Assembly (NCBI RefSeq): GCF_003344885.1
Contig: NZ_CP031155.1
Location: 2,745,327-2,809,326, forward strand
DNA length: 64,000 nucleotides
Reading direction: 5' to 3'
Origin: Altererythrobacter sp. ZODW24
GTDB taxonomy: Bacteria > Pseudomonadota > Alphaproteobacteria > Sphingomonadales > Sphingomonadaceae
The position numbers were made by a program, and so were the translations under genes. Under the pieces are notes generated by a model. The model worked only from the letters and a program-made list of their open reading frames with translations, made no database searches and had not been told where the DNA came from. Shown piece by piece: positions 54,304 through 62,922 of the stretch. Each line of letters starts with the position of its first letter. Position 1 is the first letter of the stretch.

Positions 54304-56083
54304 CCGCCGACTGGCGTTCGCCGTAATGGCGGCGTTGGTACTGATCCCTGCCGCATTGTCGGGGCAGGCCGCGGGCGATCCGCTTGATCCGGCACGCCGG
54401 GCGATTGCTGGCGGTGACGGGATTGCGGCGGAGGCTGAACTGCGCCGGTTGATGGAGCAGGGTGCCCAGCGCCCACAGGTCGCAGCGCTGATGGGCGAAG
54501 CGGAAATGCTGCAGGGCGATCTGGTCAAAGCACGGCGCTGGCTTAGCCCCGGGGAGTTCAATCCAGAGACGCGCGGCCTGGGCTTTCAACTGCTTGGTCG
54601 TTTGAATTTGCGGCAGGGTAATCTGCCCGAGGCAGCCGCAGCATTTGATCAGGCATTGCAGTCCATCCCGAGAGACCCCGTCTTGTGGGTCGATATTGGT
54701 CGCATGCGCTATCTCAGCGGCGCACAAAGTCAGGCCGTGGATGCTGGAATTTACGCCGTGGAGCTTGGACCAGACAATGTAGAAGCGCTCCAATTCCGCG
54801 CACAATTGCTGCGCGATGCTGCAGGACCCGCTGCAGCATTGTGGTGGTTTGAAGCAGCGCTGAAACGCAATCCCGATAGCCTCGAATTGCTCGGTGACTA
54901 TGCTGCGACTTTGGGCGAAGTTGGCCGCGCAAAAGACATGCTGAAGCAAACTCGCCAGATGATCGAAATCGATCCGGAGAACGAGCAAGCCTTCTACCTT
55001 CAGGCTGTGCTGGCCGCACGTGCTGGAAAGGATGATCTGGCGCGGCGGCTGCTTTGGCGCTCTGGCGATGCGATGCGCGACAAGCCTGCTGGATTGCTGT
55101 TGTCTGCAACCATTGATTTGCGGTCGGGTAACCACCGCAATGCTGCACAAACTTATGACCGCCTTGAGCGGATGCAGCCGGACAACAGGACGGTGCGCTT
55201 GCTGCTCGCACGCTCGCTATCACTTGGCGGGTTGAACCGAGAGCTGGTGCAGCGGTTTTCCGGCTATGCCTCCCGGCCTGACGCCTCGCCCTATTTGATG
55301 ACGCTCGTCGGCCGCGCGCATGAGGCTTTGGGGGAGCGCGCATTGGCTACGCAATATCTAGATCGCGCAGCGCAGCCGCGCGAGAGCTTGCTGGTGACCT
55401 TTGATATCAATTTGCCGCTTGAGGTAAGCGAACTTCGTTGGCAACGCGAACCCAAGCGGAGCGACCGGACGCTTGAATATGTCCGTCAGTTGGCGTCGTC
55501 TGGTCAAGGCGTGCAAGCTGTTCGGATTGCTAATGGTTTTCTCGCTGATCACCCCGGTTCGGTTGACGCACTGACCTTGGCTGGTGATGCGAATCTTGCG
55601 GCGAGTAACTTCCGCAGAGCGCTGGCGCATTACCGCGAGGCAGCGAAAATTCGTCGGAGCTTTTCGTTGGTGAGGCGGATGGTATTTGCTTACCGCAGCC
55701 TGCAGCAGAAAGAAGAAGCACTGACGCTGGTGACCGAATATCTAGCGGCCAATCCGCTTGATGGGCAGGCAGCCGGTTTGGCGGCCGAATTTGCGGTCGA
55801 ACTGGGCGACTTAAAACGCGCTGACGTGCTGCTGTCCCATGCGTTCAAGCAGGCTGGCAGCGAAGCTGATCCGGTTCTGTTGGGGCAAGGCGCTTTGGTG
55901 GCGCTGCAATTGGGCGATAGCCAGCGCGCGCTGGATTTGGCCCAGCGCGCCTATGATTTACAGCGGGCCCATCCGGCTGCAACATTTGCCCTGGCGCGAA
56001 GCTTGAAAGCAACCGGCGGACCCGTTGAGCAGGTTGAAGCCTTGCTGGCGAAAGCGGGACTGTCCGCGACGCCAGAAGGCTAA
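54287..56083 (+). CDS. TPR-repeat protein, PrsT-like in an XrtA/PEP-CTERM regulator cluster
   Basis: Protein of 598 residues with a signal peptide (RRLAFAVMAALVLIPAALSG) and then many degenerate tetratricopeptide repeats (for example LGRLNLRQGNLPEAAAAFDQALQ and FRRALAHYREAAK) almost to the C-terminus. Position after PrsK/PrsR suggests the PrsT protein (TIGR02917), but that is usually longer and a lipoprotein; here no lipobox Cys follows the signal. TPR proteins of this kind are thought to help exopolysaccharide export or assembly. ATG at 54287 or 54296 are both possible and both keep the signal. Confidence 0.75.
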   Translation: MTFMPNRRLAFAVMAALVLIPAALSGQAAGDPLDPARRAIAGGDGIAAEAELRRLMEQGAQRPQVAALMGEAEMLQGDLVKARRWLSPGEFNPETRGLGFQLLGRLNLRQGNLPEAAAAFDQALQSIPRDPVLWVDIGRMRYLSGAQSQAVDAGIYAVELGPDNVEALQFRAQLLRDAAGPAAALWWFEAALKRNPDSLELLGDYAATLGEVGRAKDMLKQTRQMIEIDPENEQAFYLQAVLAARAGKDDLARRLLWRSGDAMRDKPAGLLLSATIDLRSGNHRNAAQTYDRLERMQPDNRTVRLLLARSLSLGGLNRELVQRFSGYASRPDASPYLMTLVGRAHEALGERALATQYLDRAAQPRESLLVTFDINLPLEVSELRWQREPKRSDRTLEYVRQLASSGQGVQAVRIANGFLADHPGSVDALTLAGDANLAASNFRRALAHYREAAKIRRSFSLVRRMVFAYRSLQQKEEALTLVTEYLAANPLDGQAAGLAAEFAVELGDLKRADVLLSHAFKQAGSEADPVLLGQGALVALQLGDSQRALDLAQRAYDLQRAHPAATFALARSLKATGGPVEQVEALLAKAGLSATPEG

Positions 56084-56122
56084 CGCTCGACAAGCCCGCT
56101 GTTCATCGGCAGACCGCTGATA

Positions 56123-57088
56123 ATGCCGGGGCAGTTACTTTCCAGAATCGATCCGATGGTGCGGCTACTGGTCGCTGCTATCTTGCTCGCATCTTTCCTG
56201 CCGATCCGGGGCGAAGCGCGAGAGGTTGCCGGTTGGATTTCTAACGCTGCGATCTTCGTGCTGTTTTTCCTCAACGGACTCCGCCTTTCGCGAACCGACG
56301 TGTTGCGCGGGATGCGGCACATGCGATTTCTGTTTCCGCTGGCGCTGTGGTGCTTCGGTGCGATGGCTTTGGCCGGAGTTGGCATCGCGGCGGTCGGCGC
56401 CGGACACTTGCCGCCTTTGATTGCATTGGGTTTTGTGTTTCTGGGAACGCTGCCATCAACGGTCCAATCTGCGACCGCCTACACTTCAATGGCGAATGGC
56501 AACGTTGCAAATTCGGTAGTCGCCGCCGCCACTCTAAACATCACCGGCATTTTTCTGACAGCACCGCTTTTCTCGCTATTGGCAGGGGTCGAAGAAGTTG
56601 CGTTGGGGTTGGACGGACTGATCCGCATCGGTCTGGTGCTGTTGTTGCCATTTGTGATCGGACAGTTGCTACAAGGAAAGCTAGGCGGCGCGATGAAGGA
56701 TCATCCGATAGTCATCAGATGGGCGGATCGCGGTGCCATCGCAATCGCAGTCTATGTCGCATTTTCCGGCGCTGTTGCGGAAGGGCTTTGGTCACGAATC
56801 GATGCCAGCGCTTGGGGCTGGCTGATGCTGGCAATCACCGCGTTGCTTGTATTCGGTTATGTCGGCACTTGGTTACTCTCGGGCGCTTTAGGTCTCTCTC
56901 TGCCAGACCGCATCGCATTCCTGTTTAGCGGAGCGCAAAAGAGTGTTGCGATGGGCGCGCCTATCGCCACGGTGCTGTTCCCGCCCGCCGTAGCTGGCGT
57001 GGTTTTGGTGCCTTTGCTGGTGTATCATTTGGCGCAGCTGGTGGTCGCAACGCCGCTCGCGAAACGGCTGGCTATTCCGCCGGAGTAG
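56123..57088 (+). CDS. Bile acid:sodium symporter family protein
   Basis: Integral membrane protein of 321 residues with about ten hydrophobic segments. It resembles the bile-acid:Na symporter/ARSB-ACR3-like BASS superfamily, PF13593-type (SBF_like), with LPPLIALGFVFLGTLPSTVQSATAYTSMANGNVA, AFLFSGAQKSVAMGAPIA and the C-terminal ATVLFPPAVAGVVLVPLLVYHLAQL. It likely moves an organic anion with sodium; substrate unknown. Its stop overlaps the convergent DUF475 gene by 17 bases. ATG at 56123 starts with a short hydrophilic N-terminus. Confidence 0.85.
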   Translation: MPGQLLSRIDPMVRLLVAAILLASFLPIRGEAREVAGWISNAAIFVLFFLNGLRLSRTDVLRGMRHMRFLFPLALWCFGAMALAGVGIAAVGAGHLPPLIALGFVFLGTLPSTVQSATAYTSMANGNVANSVVAAATLNITGIFLTAPLFSLLAGVEEVALGLDGLIRIGLVLLLPFVIGQLLQGKLGGAMKDHPIVIRWADRGAIAIAVYVAFSGAVAEGLWSRIDASAWGWLMLAITALLVFGYVGTWLLSGALGLSLPDRIAFLFSGAQKSVAMGAPIATVLFPPAVAGVVLVPLLVYHLAQLVVATPLAKRLAIPPE

Positions 57089-58142
57089 CGACTTCTTCAG
57101 TCCCGTTGACCCGGTTGTGCCGCACCGACCACCACAGCGAAATCCCGATTAACGTCGCGCCAATCAGGCCGGTTATGGTCTCGGGAATGTGGAACTTGGC
57201 CGAAAGGAGCATGATCCCGCCCAGCACAATGATCGCATAGAACGCGCCATGCTCGAGGAAGCGATACTGCGCTAGCGTGCCTTGCTTCACCAGATGGATC
57301 GTCATCGAACGCACGAACATCGCGCCGATTGATAGACCCAAGGCGATAACGATCATGTTGTTTGACAAGGCAAATGCACCAATTACACCATCGAAACTGA
57401 ACGATGCATCGAGCACGTTGAGATACAGAAATCCGCCTAAACCGCTGCGCACAACTGCGCCTTGCAGCTTGGCCGCTTCTTCCTTCATTTCCAGCATCGT
57501 ATTGATGCCCTCAACGGCGATAAAGGTCACAAGGCCGAGGATCCCGGAGACCAAGAATGTCAGTGCATCAGCAGGGTTGAGCAGGGTCGAAATGCCCCAC
57601 ATCACCAACAGGAGTAGCGCGATTTCTGCGGCAGGCAGCGCGGCAACTTTTGACAATCGCTCTTCAATCACCCGCACCCAGTGGATGTCCTTATCGAGAT
57701 CAAAGAAGAATTTCAGACCAACCATCGCCAAGAAAGCGCCGCCAAAACCGGCGATACCGACATGCGCGCTACTCACAATTCGCTCATATTCCTGAGGGTC
57801 GTTGAGTGAGAGATTGATGGTCTCCATCGGTCCAAGCCCGGCGGCGATGGCGACAATGGCGAGCGGGAACACGACCCGCATACCGAACACGGCGAAGGCG
57901 ATGCCCCATGTTAGGAAGCGGCGCTGCCAGATATCGCTCATGTCTTTCAGGACAGACGCATTGACCACAGCATTGTCGAAGCTGAGCGAGATTTCGAGCA
58001 CCGAAAGCACGATTACGATCCACAACAGCGACATGGTGCCGCTCAGCGTGCCCGTGCTCTCCCACCCGTACCACACGGCGAGCCCAAGGCAGATGATCGT
58101 GAAAACGAACGATAATTTGTAGTATTTGAGCAGCGTCGCCAT
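57072..58142 (-). CDS. DUF475/TerC-like integral membrane protein
   Basis: Protein of 356 residues with about nine hydrophobic segments. It has the acidic/polar membrane motif SLSFDNAVVNASVL near residue 53 and the related FSFDGVIGAFALSNNMIVIALG segment. These repeat-half S-x-D-N/G-like motifs are those of the TerC/Alx/DUF475 group, linked to metal efflux or tellurite resistance. The role here is not certain; manganese handling is a possibility for relatives. Start ATG at 58142. No other tellurite genes are nearby. Confidence 0.82.
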   Translation of the reverse strand: MATLLKYYKLSFVFTIICLGLAVWYGWESTGTLSGTMSLLWIVIVLSVLEISLSFDNAVVNASVLKDMSDIWQRRFLTWGIAFAVFGMRVVFPLAIVAIAAGLGPMETINLSLNDPQEYERIVSSAHVGIAGFGGAFLAMVGLKFFFDLDKDIHWVRVIEERLSKVAALPAAEIALLLLVMWGISTLLNPADALTFLVSGILGLVTFIAVEGINTMLEMKEEAAKLQGAVVRSGLGGFLYLNVLDASFSFDGVIGAFALSNNMIVIALGLSIGAMFVRSMTIHLVKQGTLAQYRFLEHGAFYAIIVLGGIMLLSAKFHIPETITGLIGATLIGISLWWSVRHNRVNGTEEVATPAE

Positions 58143-58221
58143 GATCGGGCCTATTTCAACGTCCGGGTTTGGAAAATCAGGCGCTCGCTAGTTCCTTTGC
58201 ACCGTGGCGGCAAGCGTCCAG

Positions 58222-59094
58222 CTATTTCTTTGGCTGATAGGTTTGCGCTTCGGTTGGGAAGGAGCGGTCGCGCACTTCGGAGGCATATGTCTCAACCGTC
58301 TTCTCGATGACCGAGGCAATGTCCTCATACCGCTTTACGAAACGCGGGACGCGCTCGAACATGCCGAGCATGTCTTCGGTCACCAGTACCTGACCATCGC
58401 ACTGCGCCGATGCCCCGATGCCAATGGTGGGAATTTCGATAGCCTTGGTCAGAGCGATTGCGATCGGTTCGATCACGCCTTCGACGACAACTGCAAATGC
58501 ACCGGCCTTATCGATAGCCTGCCCGTCAGCGATAATCTTCTCATGCTCTTCTTGACTGCGCCCGCGTGCCATATAGCCGCCGAGCACATTGACCGCCTGA
58601 GGCGTTAGTCCGACATGCGCCATCACCGGAATACCGCGTGAGTTGAGGAATTCTATGGTTTCGGCCATCGCGGTGCCGCCTTCGAGTTTCACGGCCGCAC
58701 AGCCGGTTTCGGCCATGATGCGGCTCGCGCTTTCGAACGCCTGTTCCTTGGATGCTTCGTACGACCCAAACGGCATGTCGACCACGACGAGGCTGTGATA
58801 GCTCCCGCGCACCACGGCTGCGCCATGCGCGATCATCATGTCGAGCGTGACGGCAAGCGTAGACGGCAGGCCGTAAATCACTTGCCCGAGCGAATCCCCG
58901 ACCAGCAGCATGTCGCAATGCGCGTCGAGTAACTGCGCCTGCCGCGCCGTATAGGCCGTCAGCATCACCAGGGGTTCTTTGGTGACGCCATCCTGTTTGC
59001 GTGCCCGAATGCTGGGAACCGTAAGACGCTTGCGCGGCTGCGGAGTGGGGTTGGCGCGGCTGGTGCTCGTGTCGAGCTGGAAGGTTGTAGACAT
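58222..59094 (-). CDS. panB: 3-methyl-2-oxobutanoate hydroxymethyltransferase
   Basis: PanB, 290 residues, first step of pantothenate synthesis: it adds a hydroxymethyl group from methylenetetrahydrofolate to 2-oxoisovalerate. Motifs seen: [82 protein letters not shown] and ITIGIGA-like [24 protein letters not shown]. The metal and substrate residues are intact. Its substrate is also that of the Bkd complex at 24395. panC is not adjacent. Confidence 0.95.
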   Translation of the reverse strand: MSTTFQLDTSTSRANPTPQPRKRLTVPSIRARKQDGVTKEPLVMLTAYTARQAQLLDAHCDMLLVGDSLGQVIYGLPSTLAVTLDMMIAHGAAVVRGSYHSLVVVDMPFGSYEASKEQAFESASRIMAETGCAAVKLEGGTAMAETIEFLNSRGIPVMAHVGLTPQAVNVLGGYMARGRSQEEHEKIIADGQAIDKAGAFAVVVEGVIEPIAIALTKAIEIPTIGIGASAQCDGQVLVTEDMLGMFERVPRFVKRYEDIASVIEKTVETYASEVRDRSFPTEAQTYQPKK

Positions 59095-59212
59095 GCTGCC
59101 TGTTTAGCGCGGTGGTGGATTTGCGCAATTCCTGCCTCGACTAGGCGACATTTTACGGGCAGAACTATGATCATAATGGGAGCCCGGACAGGGCTTGATG
59201 AGGGAATTTGAT

Positions 59213-60643
59213 ATGGCGGGCGCAACTCCAACTGGCGAGCAAGGCTGGTCGTCGCGAACAGCATTTATTTTGGCAGCGGTCGGCGCGGCCGTCGGCCTCG
59301 GCAATATCTGGCGTTTTCCGACGCTGGCTGGCGAGAATGGCGGCGGCGCATTTGTCCTCGTCTATATCGGCTTCGTTGTGTTGCTGGGCCTCCCGCTCGT
59401 TTTGTCTGAGATTATGCTTGGGCGGACAGGTGGATCGGATGCCATCGGCTCTATGCGCAACGTGGCTGAACAGTCTGGGCGCTCGAAGCGCTGGGGCGCG
59501 TTAGGCGCGCTGCAAATCACTGCAGGCTTCCTGATCCTGTCATTCTACTCGGTCGTCGCAGGTTGGGTGATCAACTACGTTTTCATATCTGGCGGTGACT
59601 TCTTCGGCGCATTGTTCGCTGGCGATCCCTTCTCAGTAGCCTTCAACGGCGAGACACAAGACCAGATCACCGGGCGAATGGGCGACTTGTTTGCCGATCC
59701 GATGCGGCTGATTGTACTCCATATCCTATTCATGGCCGCGACCGTCGGCATCGTCGCCAGCGGTGTGCACGACGGTATCGAGAAGGCCGCGAAATGGCTG
59801 ATGCCGGCATTCTTCGTGCTGCTGATTATCATCACGATCTATGGCGCGTTTACCGGTAATTTTGCCGAGGCGGTGGCATTCTTGTTCACACCAGACTTCA
59901 GCAAGATCACTCCAGTGGTGCTCAATGAAGCACTAGGACAGGCGCTCTTTTCGCTTAGCCTCGCTGCTGGCGGCCTGCTGACTTACGGTGCCTATGTGAG
60001 CAAGGATGTGAACTTGGCCCCCACAGCGGGCTTGATTGCAATGGCAGATACCAGCGTCGCAATCCTTGCTGGCTTAATGATCTTCCCGATCGTGTTTGCA
60101 GTTGGTCTCGATCCTGCTGGCGGTCCGGCGTTAATCTTCCAGACTTTGCCGGTTGCATTTAATGTGATGCCGGGCGGGGCGCTGGTCGGCATGGTGTTCT
60201 TCATTCTGATCTTCTTTGCTGCGCTGACCAGCTCGATTTCTCTGCTTGAGGGTCCGACTGCTTGGGCAATTGACCGCTTCGGCTGGGGCCGCAAGAAAGC
60301 CGCCTTCATCGTCGGACTGGTCGCATGGTTGATCGGTGTCGCTTGCGCGCTCGGCTACAATGTCTGGTCCGATGTCCGGCTACTTGGCTTCTGGAACATT
60401 TTTGCGGAAACGGACATTCTCGACACGCTTGATGGCTTTACTGGCAAAATTATGTTGCCGCTTGGCGCGTTATTCGTGGCGATATTCGTAGGCTGGCGCG
60501 CTGACGCGAATATGGTGAAGGCGCAGACTGGCCTCTCGGGCGGCACATATCTGGTGTGGCGTTTCCTGATCGCATGGGCTGCCCCGATCGCCGTGTCGCT
60601 GGTGCTGATCTTCGGCCTACTGCCCGGCTTGCTAGGCGAATAA
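59213..60643 (+). CDS. Sodium:neurotransmitter symporter (SNF) family transporter
   Basis: Membrane protein of 476 residues with about twelve hydrophobic segments, of the NSS/SNF (LeuT-like) family of sodium-coupled amino-acid transporters. The N-terminal signature is WSSRTAFILAAVGAAVGLGNIWRFPTLAGENGGGAFVL, which holds the Na/substrate loop; FSLSLAAGGLLTYGAYV and FFAALTSSISLLE follow in helices 6 and 8. The substrate is probably an amino acid or related compound. The ATG at 59213 is eight bases after AGGGA, better than the TTG at 59195 or the ATG at 59198. The transport direction with panB is divergent. Confidence 0.92.
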   Translation: MAGATPTGEQGWSSRTAFILAAVGAAVGLGNIWRFPTLAGENGGGAFVLVYIGFVVLLGLPLVLSEIMLGRTGGSDAIGSMRNVAEQSGRSKRWGALGALQITAGFLILSFYSVVAGWVINYVFISGGDFFGALFAGDPFSVAFNGETQDQITGRMGDLFADPMRLIVLHILFMAATVGIVASGVHDGIEKAAKWLMPAFFVLLIIITIYGAFTGNFAEAVAFLFTPDFSKITPVVLNEALGQALFSLSLAAGGLLTYGAYVSKDVNLAPTAGLIAMADTSVAILAGLMIFPIVFAVGLDPAGGPALIFQTLPVAFNVMPGGALVGMVFFILIFFAALTSSISLLEGPTAWAIDRFGWGRKKAAFIVGLVAWLIGVACALGYNVWSDVRLLGFWNIFAETDILDTLDGFTGKIMLPLGALFVAIFVGWRADANMVKAQTGLSGGTYLVWRFLIAWAAPIAVSLVLIFGLLPGLLGE

Positions 60644-60649
60644 AACTAA

Positions 60650-60678
60650 GGGACCGCTTCCAATATGGAAGCGGTCCC
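60650..60678. terminator. Perfect 12-bp hairpin, bidirectional terminator
   Basis: GGGACCGCTTCC (60650-60661), loop AATAT, GGAAGCGGTCCC (60667-60678) is a perfect inverted repeat between convergent genes. On the minus strand it is followed by T-rich sequence (TTAGTTTTATT). It can stop transcripts of the symporter and phoB. A second role as an RNA or protein site is not shown. Confidence 0.85.
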
Positions 60679-60699
60679 ATGTGCACTCATTCCTCTACA

Positions 60700-61389
60700 T
60701 CAAACGGGTTCGAGCGCGTAACCTGCCGAACGTACGGTACGTACCGGGTCAACTGCGCCTTCGACTTCAATCGCCTTTCGCAGTCGCCGTATATGCACAT
60801 CCACGGTACGCAGTTCGATATCGCTTTCGGTTCCCCAAACACCATCGAGTAGCTGGTTGCGAGAAAAGACCCGTCGCGGGCTTTCCATAAAGAATTTGAG
60901 TAGGCGGTATTCCGTCGGCCCAAGATGCAAGACTTCGCCGAGCCGCTCGACGCGGTGCGCCACCGGATCAAGCATAAGGTCGCCTGCCTCGATCATTTCG
61001 CCAGCCAGTGCTGGGCGTATGCGGCGCATTACAGCCGAGACCCGGGCTAGAAGTTCGCGCGGACTAAATGGTTTTGTCAGGTAGTCGTCAGCACCAATCT
61101 CTAGACCGCGTATTCGGTCATCCTCGTCTTCGCGTGCTGTAAGCATGATGATGGGAACATGAGCGGTCGCTTTGTCGCGGCGCAGGCGGCGGCATACTTC
61201 GAGGCCGCTCGTGCCTTCGATCATCCAGTCAAGAATAACGAGATCGGGTACTTCTTCGCTGGCTAAGACGAGTGCATCATCGCCGTCAGGAGTAGTGCGT
61301 ACCTTATACCCTTCTTTTTCAAAGCGGTATTGTAGCAGCTCCGACAGAGCCGGATCATCTTCAACCAGGAGTAGTTTCGCTAGCGGCAT
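60700..61389 (-). CDS. phoB: Phosphate regulon response regulator PhoB
   Basis: OmpR-type response regulator of 229 residues. The receiver domain has the acidic pair LLVEDDPALSELL and the phosphoacceptor Asp in ILDWMIEG near residue 53. The winged-helix DNA-binding domain shows HLGPTEYRLLKFFMESPRRVFSRNQLLDGVWG and TVDVHIRRLRKAIE. In its pst-phoU context it should bind Pho boxes and switch on phosphate-starvation genes. phoR is not on this side. It follows phoU after 76 bases. Confidence 0.95.
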   Translation of the reverse strand: MPLAKLLLVEDDPALSELLQYRFEKEGYKVRTTPDGDDALVLASEEVPDLVILDWMIEGTSGLEVCRRLRRDKATAHVPIIMLTAREDEDDRIRGLEIGADDYLTKPFSPRELLARVSAVMRRIRPALAGEMIEAGDLMLDPVAHRVERLGEVLHLGPTEYRLLKFFMESPRRVFSRNQLLDGVWGTESDIELRTVDVHIRRLRKAIEVEGAVDPVRTVRSAGYALEPV

Positions 61390-61465
61390 ATCGACTCGTC
61401 TTTCGATGGGTCTTGATCATTGCTCGCCGAACTATGGCAGTTCGAATGTTACATTTTCGCGACGA

Positions 61466-62137
61466 TTATGCGACTTCGTCAGGTGGGTACTCGCCAGTCG
61501 CTGCGAAATGGACCATTTCAGCCACATTGGTCGCGTGATCACCGATCCGTTCAAGATTGCGGGCAACGAAGAGCAATTGCGCGGCGCTGCTGATCGTCGC
61601 AGGATTCTCGACCATATAGCTGACAAGATTGCGGAAGATGCTGTCGTAAAACGCGTCGACTTTGTCGTCGCGCTTGATAACATCGAGAGCAACCACGGGA
61701 TCGCGCGCAGCATAGCCGGTGAGCACATCATGGACCATTCCGGCAGCTACTTCGCCCATGGCGGAGAGCAATGTCAGCGGCTCAAAGCGCTTGCGGTCGT
61801 CGATCTTGCCAACGCGTTTGGCGATGTTTTTGGAATAGTCGCCGATCCGCTCGACAACACCGGCAATCTTCAGCGCAGCGATCACTTCACGAAGGTCGGC
61901 TGCCATGGGCGCGCGCAAGGCAATCACCCGGACTGCGAGCCGGTCTACCTCGGCTTCGAGCGAGTCGATTTTCTTGTCGCGCTTCACCACTTCTTTGGCG
62001 AGTTTTTCGTCGCCATTGACCAAGGCTTCGAGCGATTCCTGGATAGCGACTTCGGCGAGGCCGCCCATCTCCGCGATTAACCCGCGGAGGCGCGTGATGT
62101 CCTCGTCGAACGCTTTCACTGTGTGTTGTGCGACCAT
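61466..62137 (-). CDS. phoU: Phosphate transport system regulator PhoU
   Basis: PhoU, 223 residues, two three-helix PhoU repeats (FDEDITRLRGLIAEMGGLAEVAI..., then MVHDVLTGYAARDPVVALDVIKRDDKVDAFY) with E/D-rich metal-cluster motifs (RIGDYSKNIAKR, RIGDHATNVAEM). It couples the state of the Pst transporter to the PhoR sensor. Its ATG shares one base with the pstB stop (TGATG), so the genes are co-translated. Confidence 0.95.
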   Translation of the reverse strand: MVAQHTVKAFDEDITRLRGLIAEMGGLAEVAIQESLEALVNGDEKLAKEVVKRDKKIDSLEAEVDRLAVRVIALRAPMAADLREVIAALKIAGVVERIGDYSKNIAKRVGKIDDRKRFEPLTLLSAMGEVAAGMVHDVLTGYAARDPVVALDVIKRDDKVDAFYDSIFRNLVSYMVENPATISSAAQLLFVARNLERIGDHATNVAEMVHFAATGEYPPDEVA

Positions 62138-62922
62138 CAGCCGTACCGTCCTGTGATGTAATCCTGCGTGCGCGTTTCTTGCGGATTGGTGAAAATGTCG
62201 CTGGTGCGACCATATTCAACCATCTTACCCAGATGGAAGAAGGCCGTCCGTTCGGAAACGCGCGCGGCCTGTTGCATGGAGTGGGTGACGATCACGATGG
62301 CGTAACGGCCCTTGAGCTCGGCGATAAGTTCTTCGATCTTGGCCGTGGCAATCGGATCGAGCGCCGAGCATGGCTCGTCCATAAGGATCACTTCAGGATC
62401 GACTGCGATGGCGCGGGCGATGCAAAGGCGCTGCTGCTGTCCGCCCGATAGCGCCGTTCCGCTATCGTCGATACGGTCTTTGACCTCTTCCCAGAGGCCG
62501 GCGCGGCGAAGCGATCTCTCGACCACTTCGTCCAATTCGTCCTTACTTTCGGCAAAGCCGTGAATTTTCGGGCCGTAAGCGACATTGTCATAGATCGATT
62601 TGGGGAAGGGGTTGGGTTTCTGGAACACCATCCCGACGCGGGCGCGCAATTGCACAACGTCCATACCAGACCGGTAAATATCTTCGCCGTCGAGTGTAAT
62701 TTCACCTTCGACGCGGGCCGAGGGGATCGTGTCATTCATGCGGTTCATTGTCCGCAGGAATGTCGATTTACCACAGCCTGACGGGCCGATGAAGGCGGTG
62801 ACATATTCGGTGGGAATATCGATCGAAACATCGTCGATCGCCTTCTTGTCACCGTAATAAACCGAGACGCCGCGCGCGGTCATCTTCTGGTCGGTCGTGT
62901 CTAGGTTTGAGTGTACGTTCAC
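62137..62922 (-). CDS. pstB: Phosphate ABC transporter ATP-binding protein
   Basis: ABC ATPase of 261 residues driving phosphate import. Walker A is GPSGCGKST near residue 47, the Q loop is [20 protein letters not shown], the signature [16 protein letters not shown] lies near residue 159, Walker B is [13 protein letters not shown], and the H loop is VTHSMQQA. It acts with PstA and PstC and feeds PhoU. It overlaps pstA by four bases. Confidence 0.97.
   Translation of the reverse strand: MNVHSNLDTTDQKMTARGVSVYYGDKKAIDDVSIDIPTEYVTAFIGPSGCGKSTFLRTMNRMNDTIPSARVEGEITLDGEDIYRSGMDVVQLRARVGMVFQKPNPFPKSIYDNVAYGPKIHGFAESKDELDEVVERSLRRAGLWEEVKDRIDDSGTALSGGQQQRLCIARAIAVDPEVILMDEPCSALDPIATAKIEELIAELKGRYAIVIVTHSMQQAARVSERTAFFHLGKMVEYGRTSDIFTNPQETRTQDYITGRYG

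Noticed and set aside
57072-58142. DUF475 gene as part of a tellurite-resistance (ter) operon
   Set aside because: No terA, terB, terD or terZ genes are near; the neighbours are unrelated transport and pantothenate genes.
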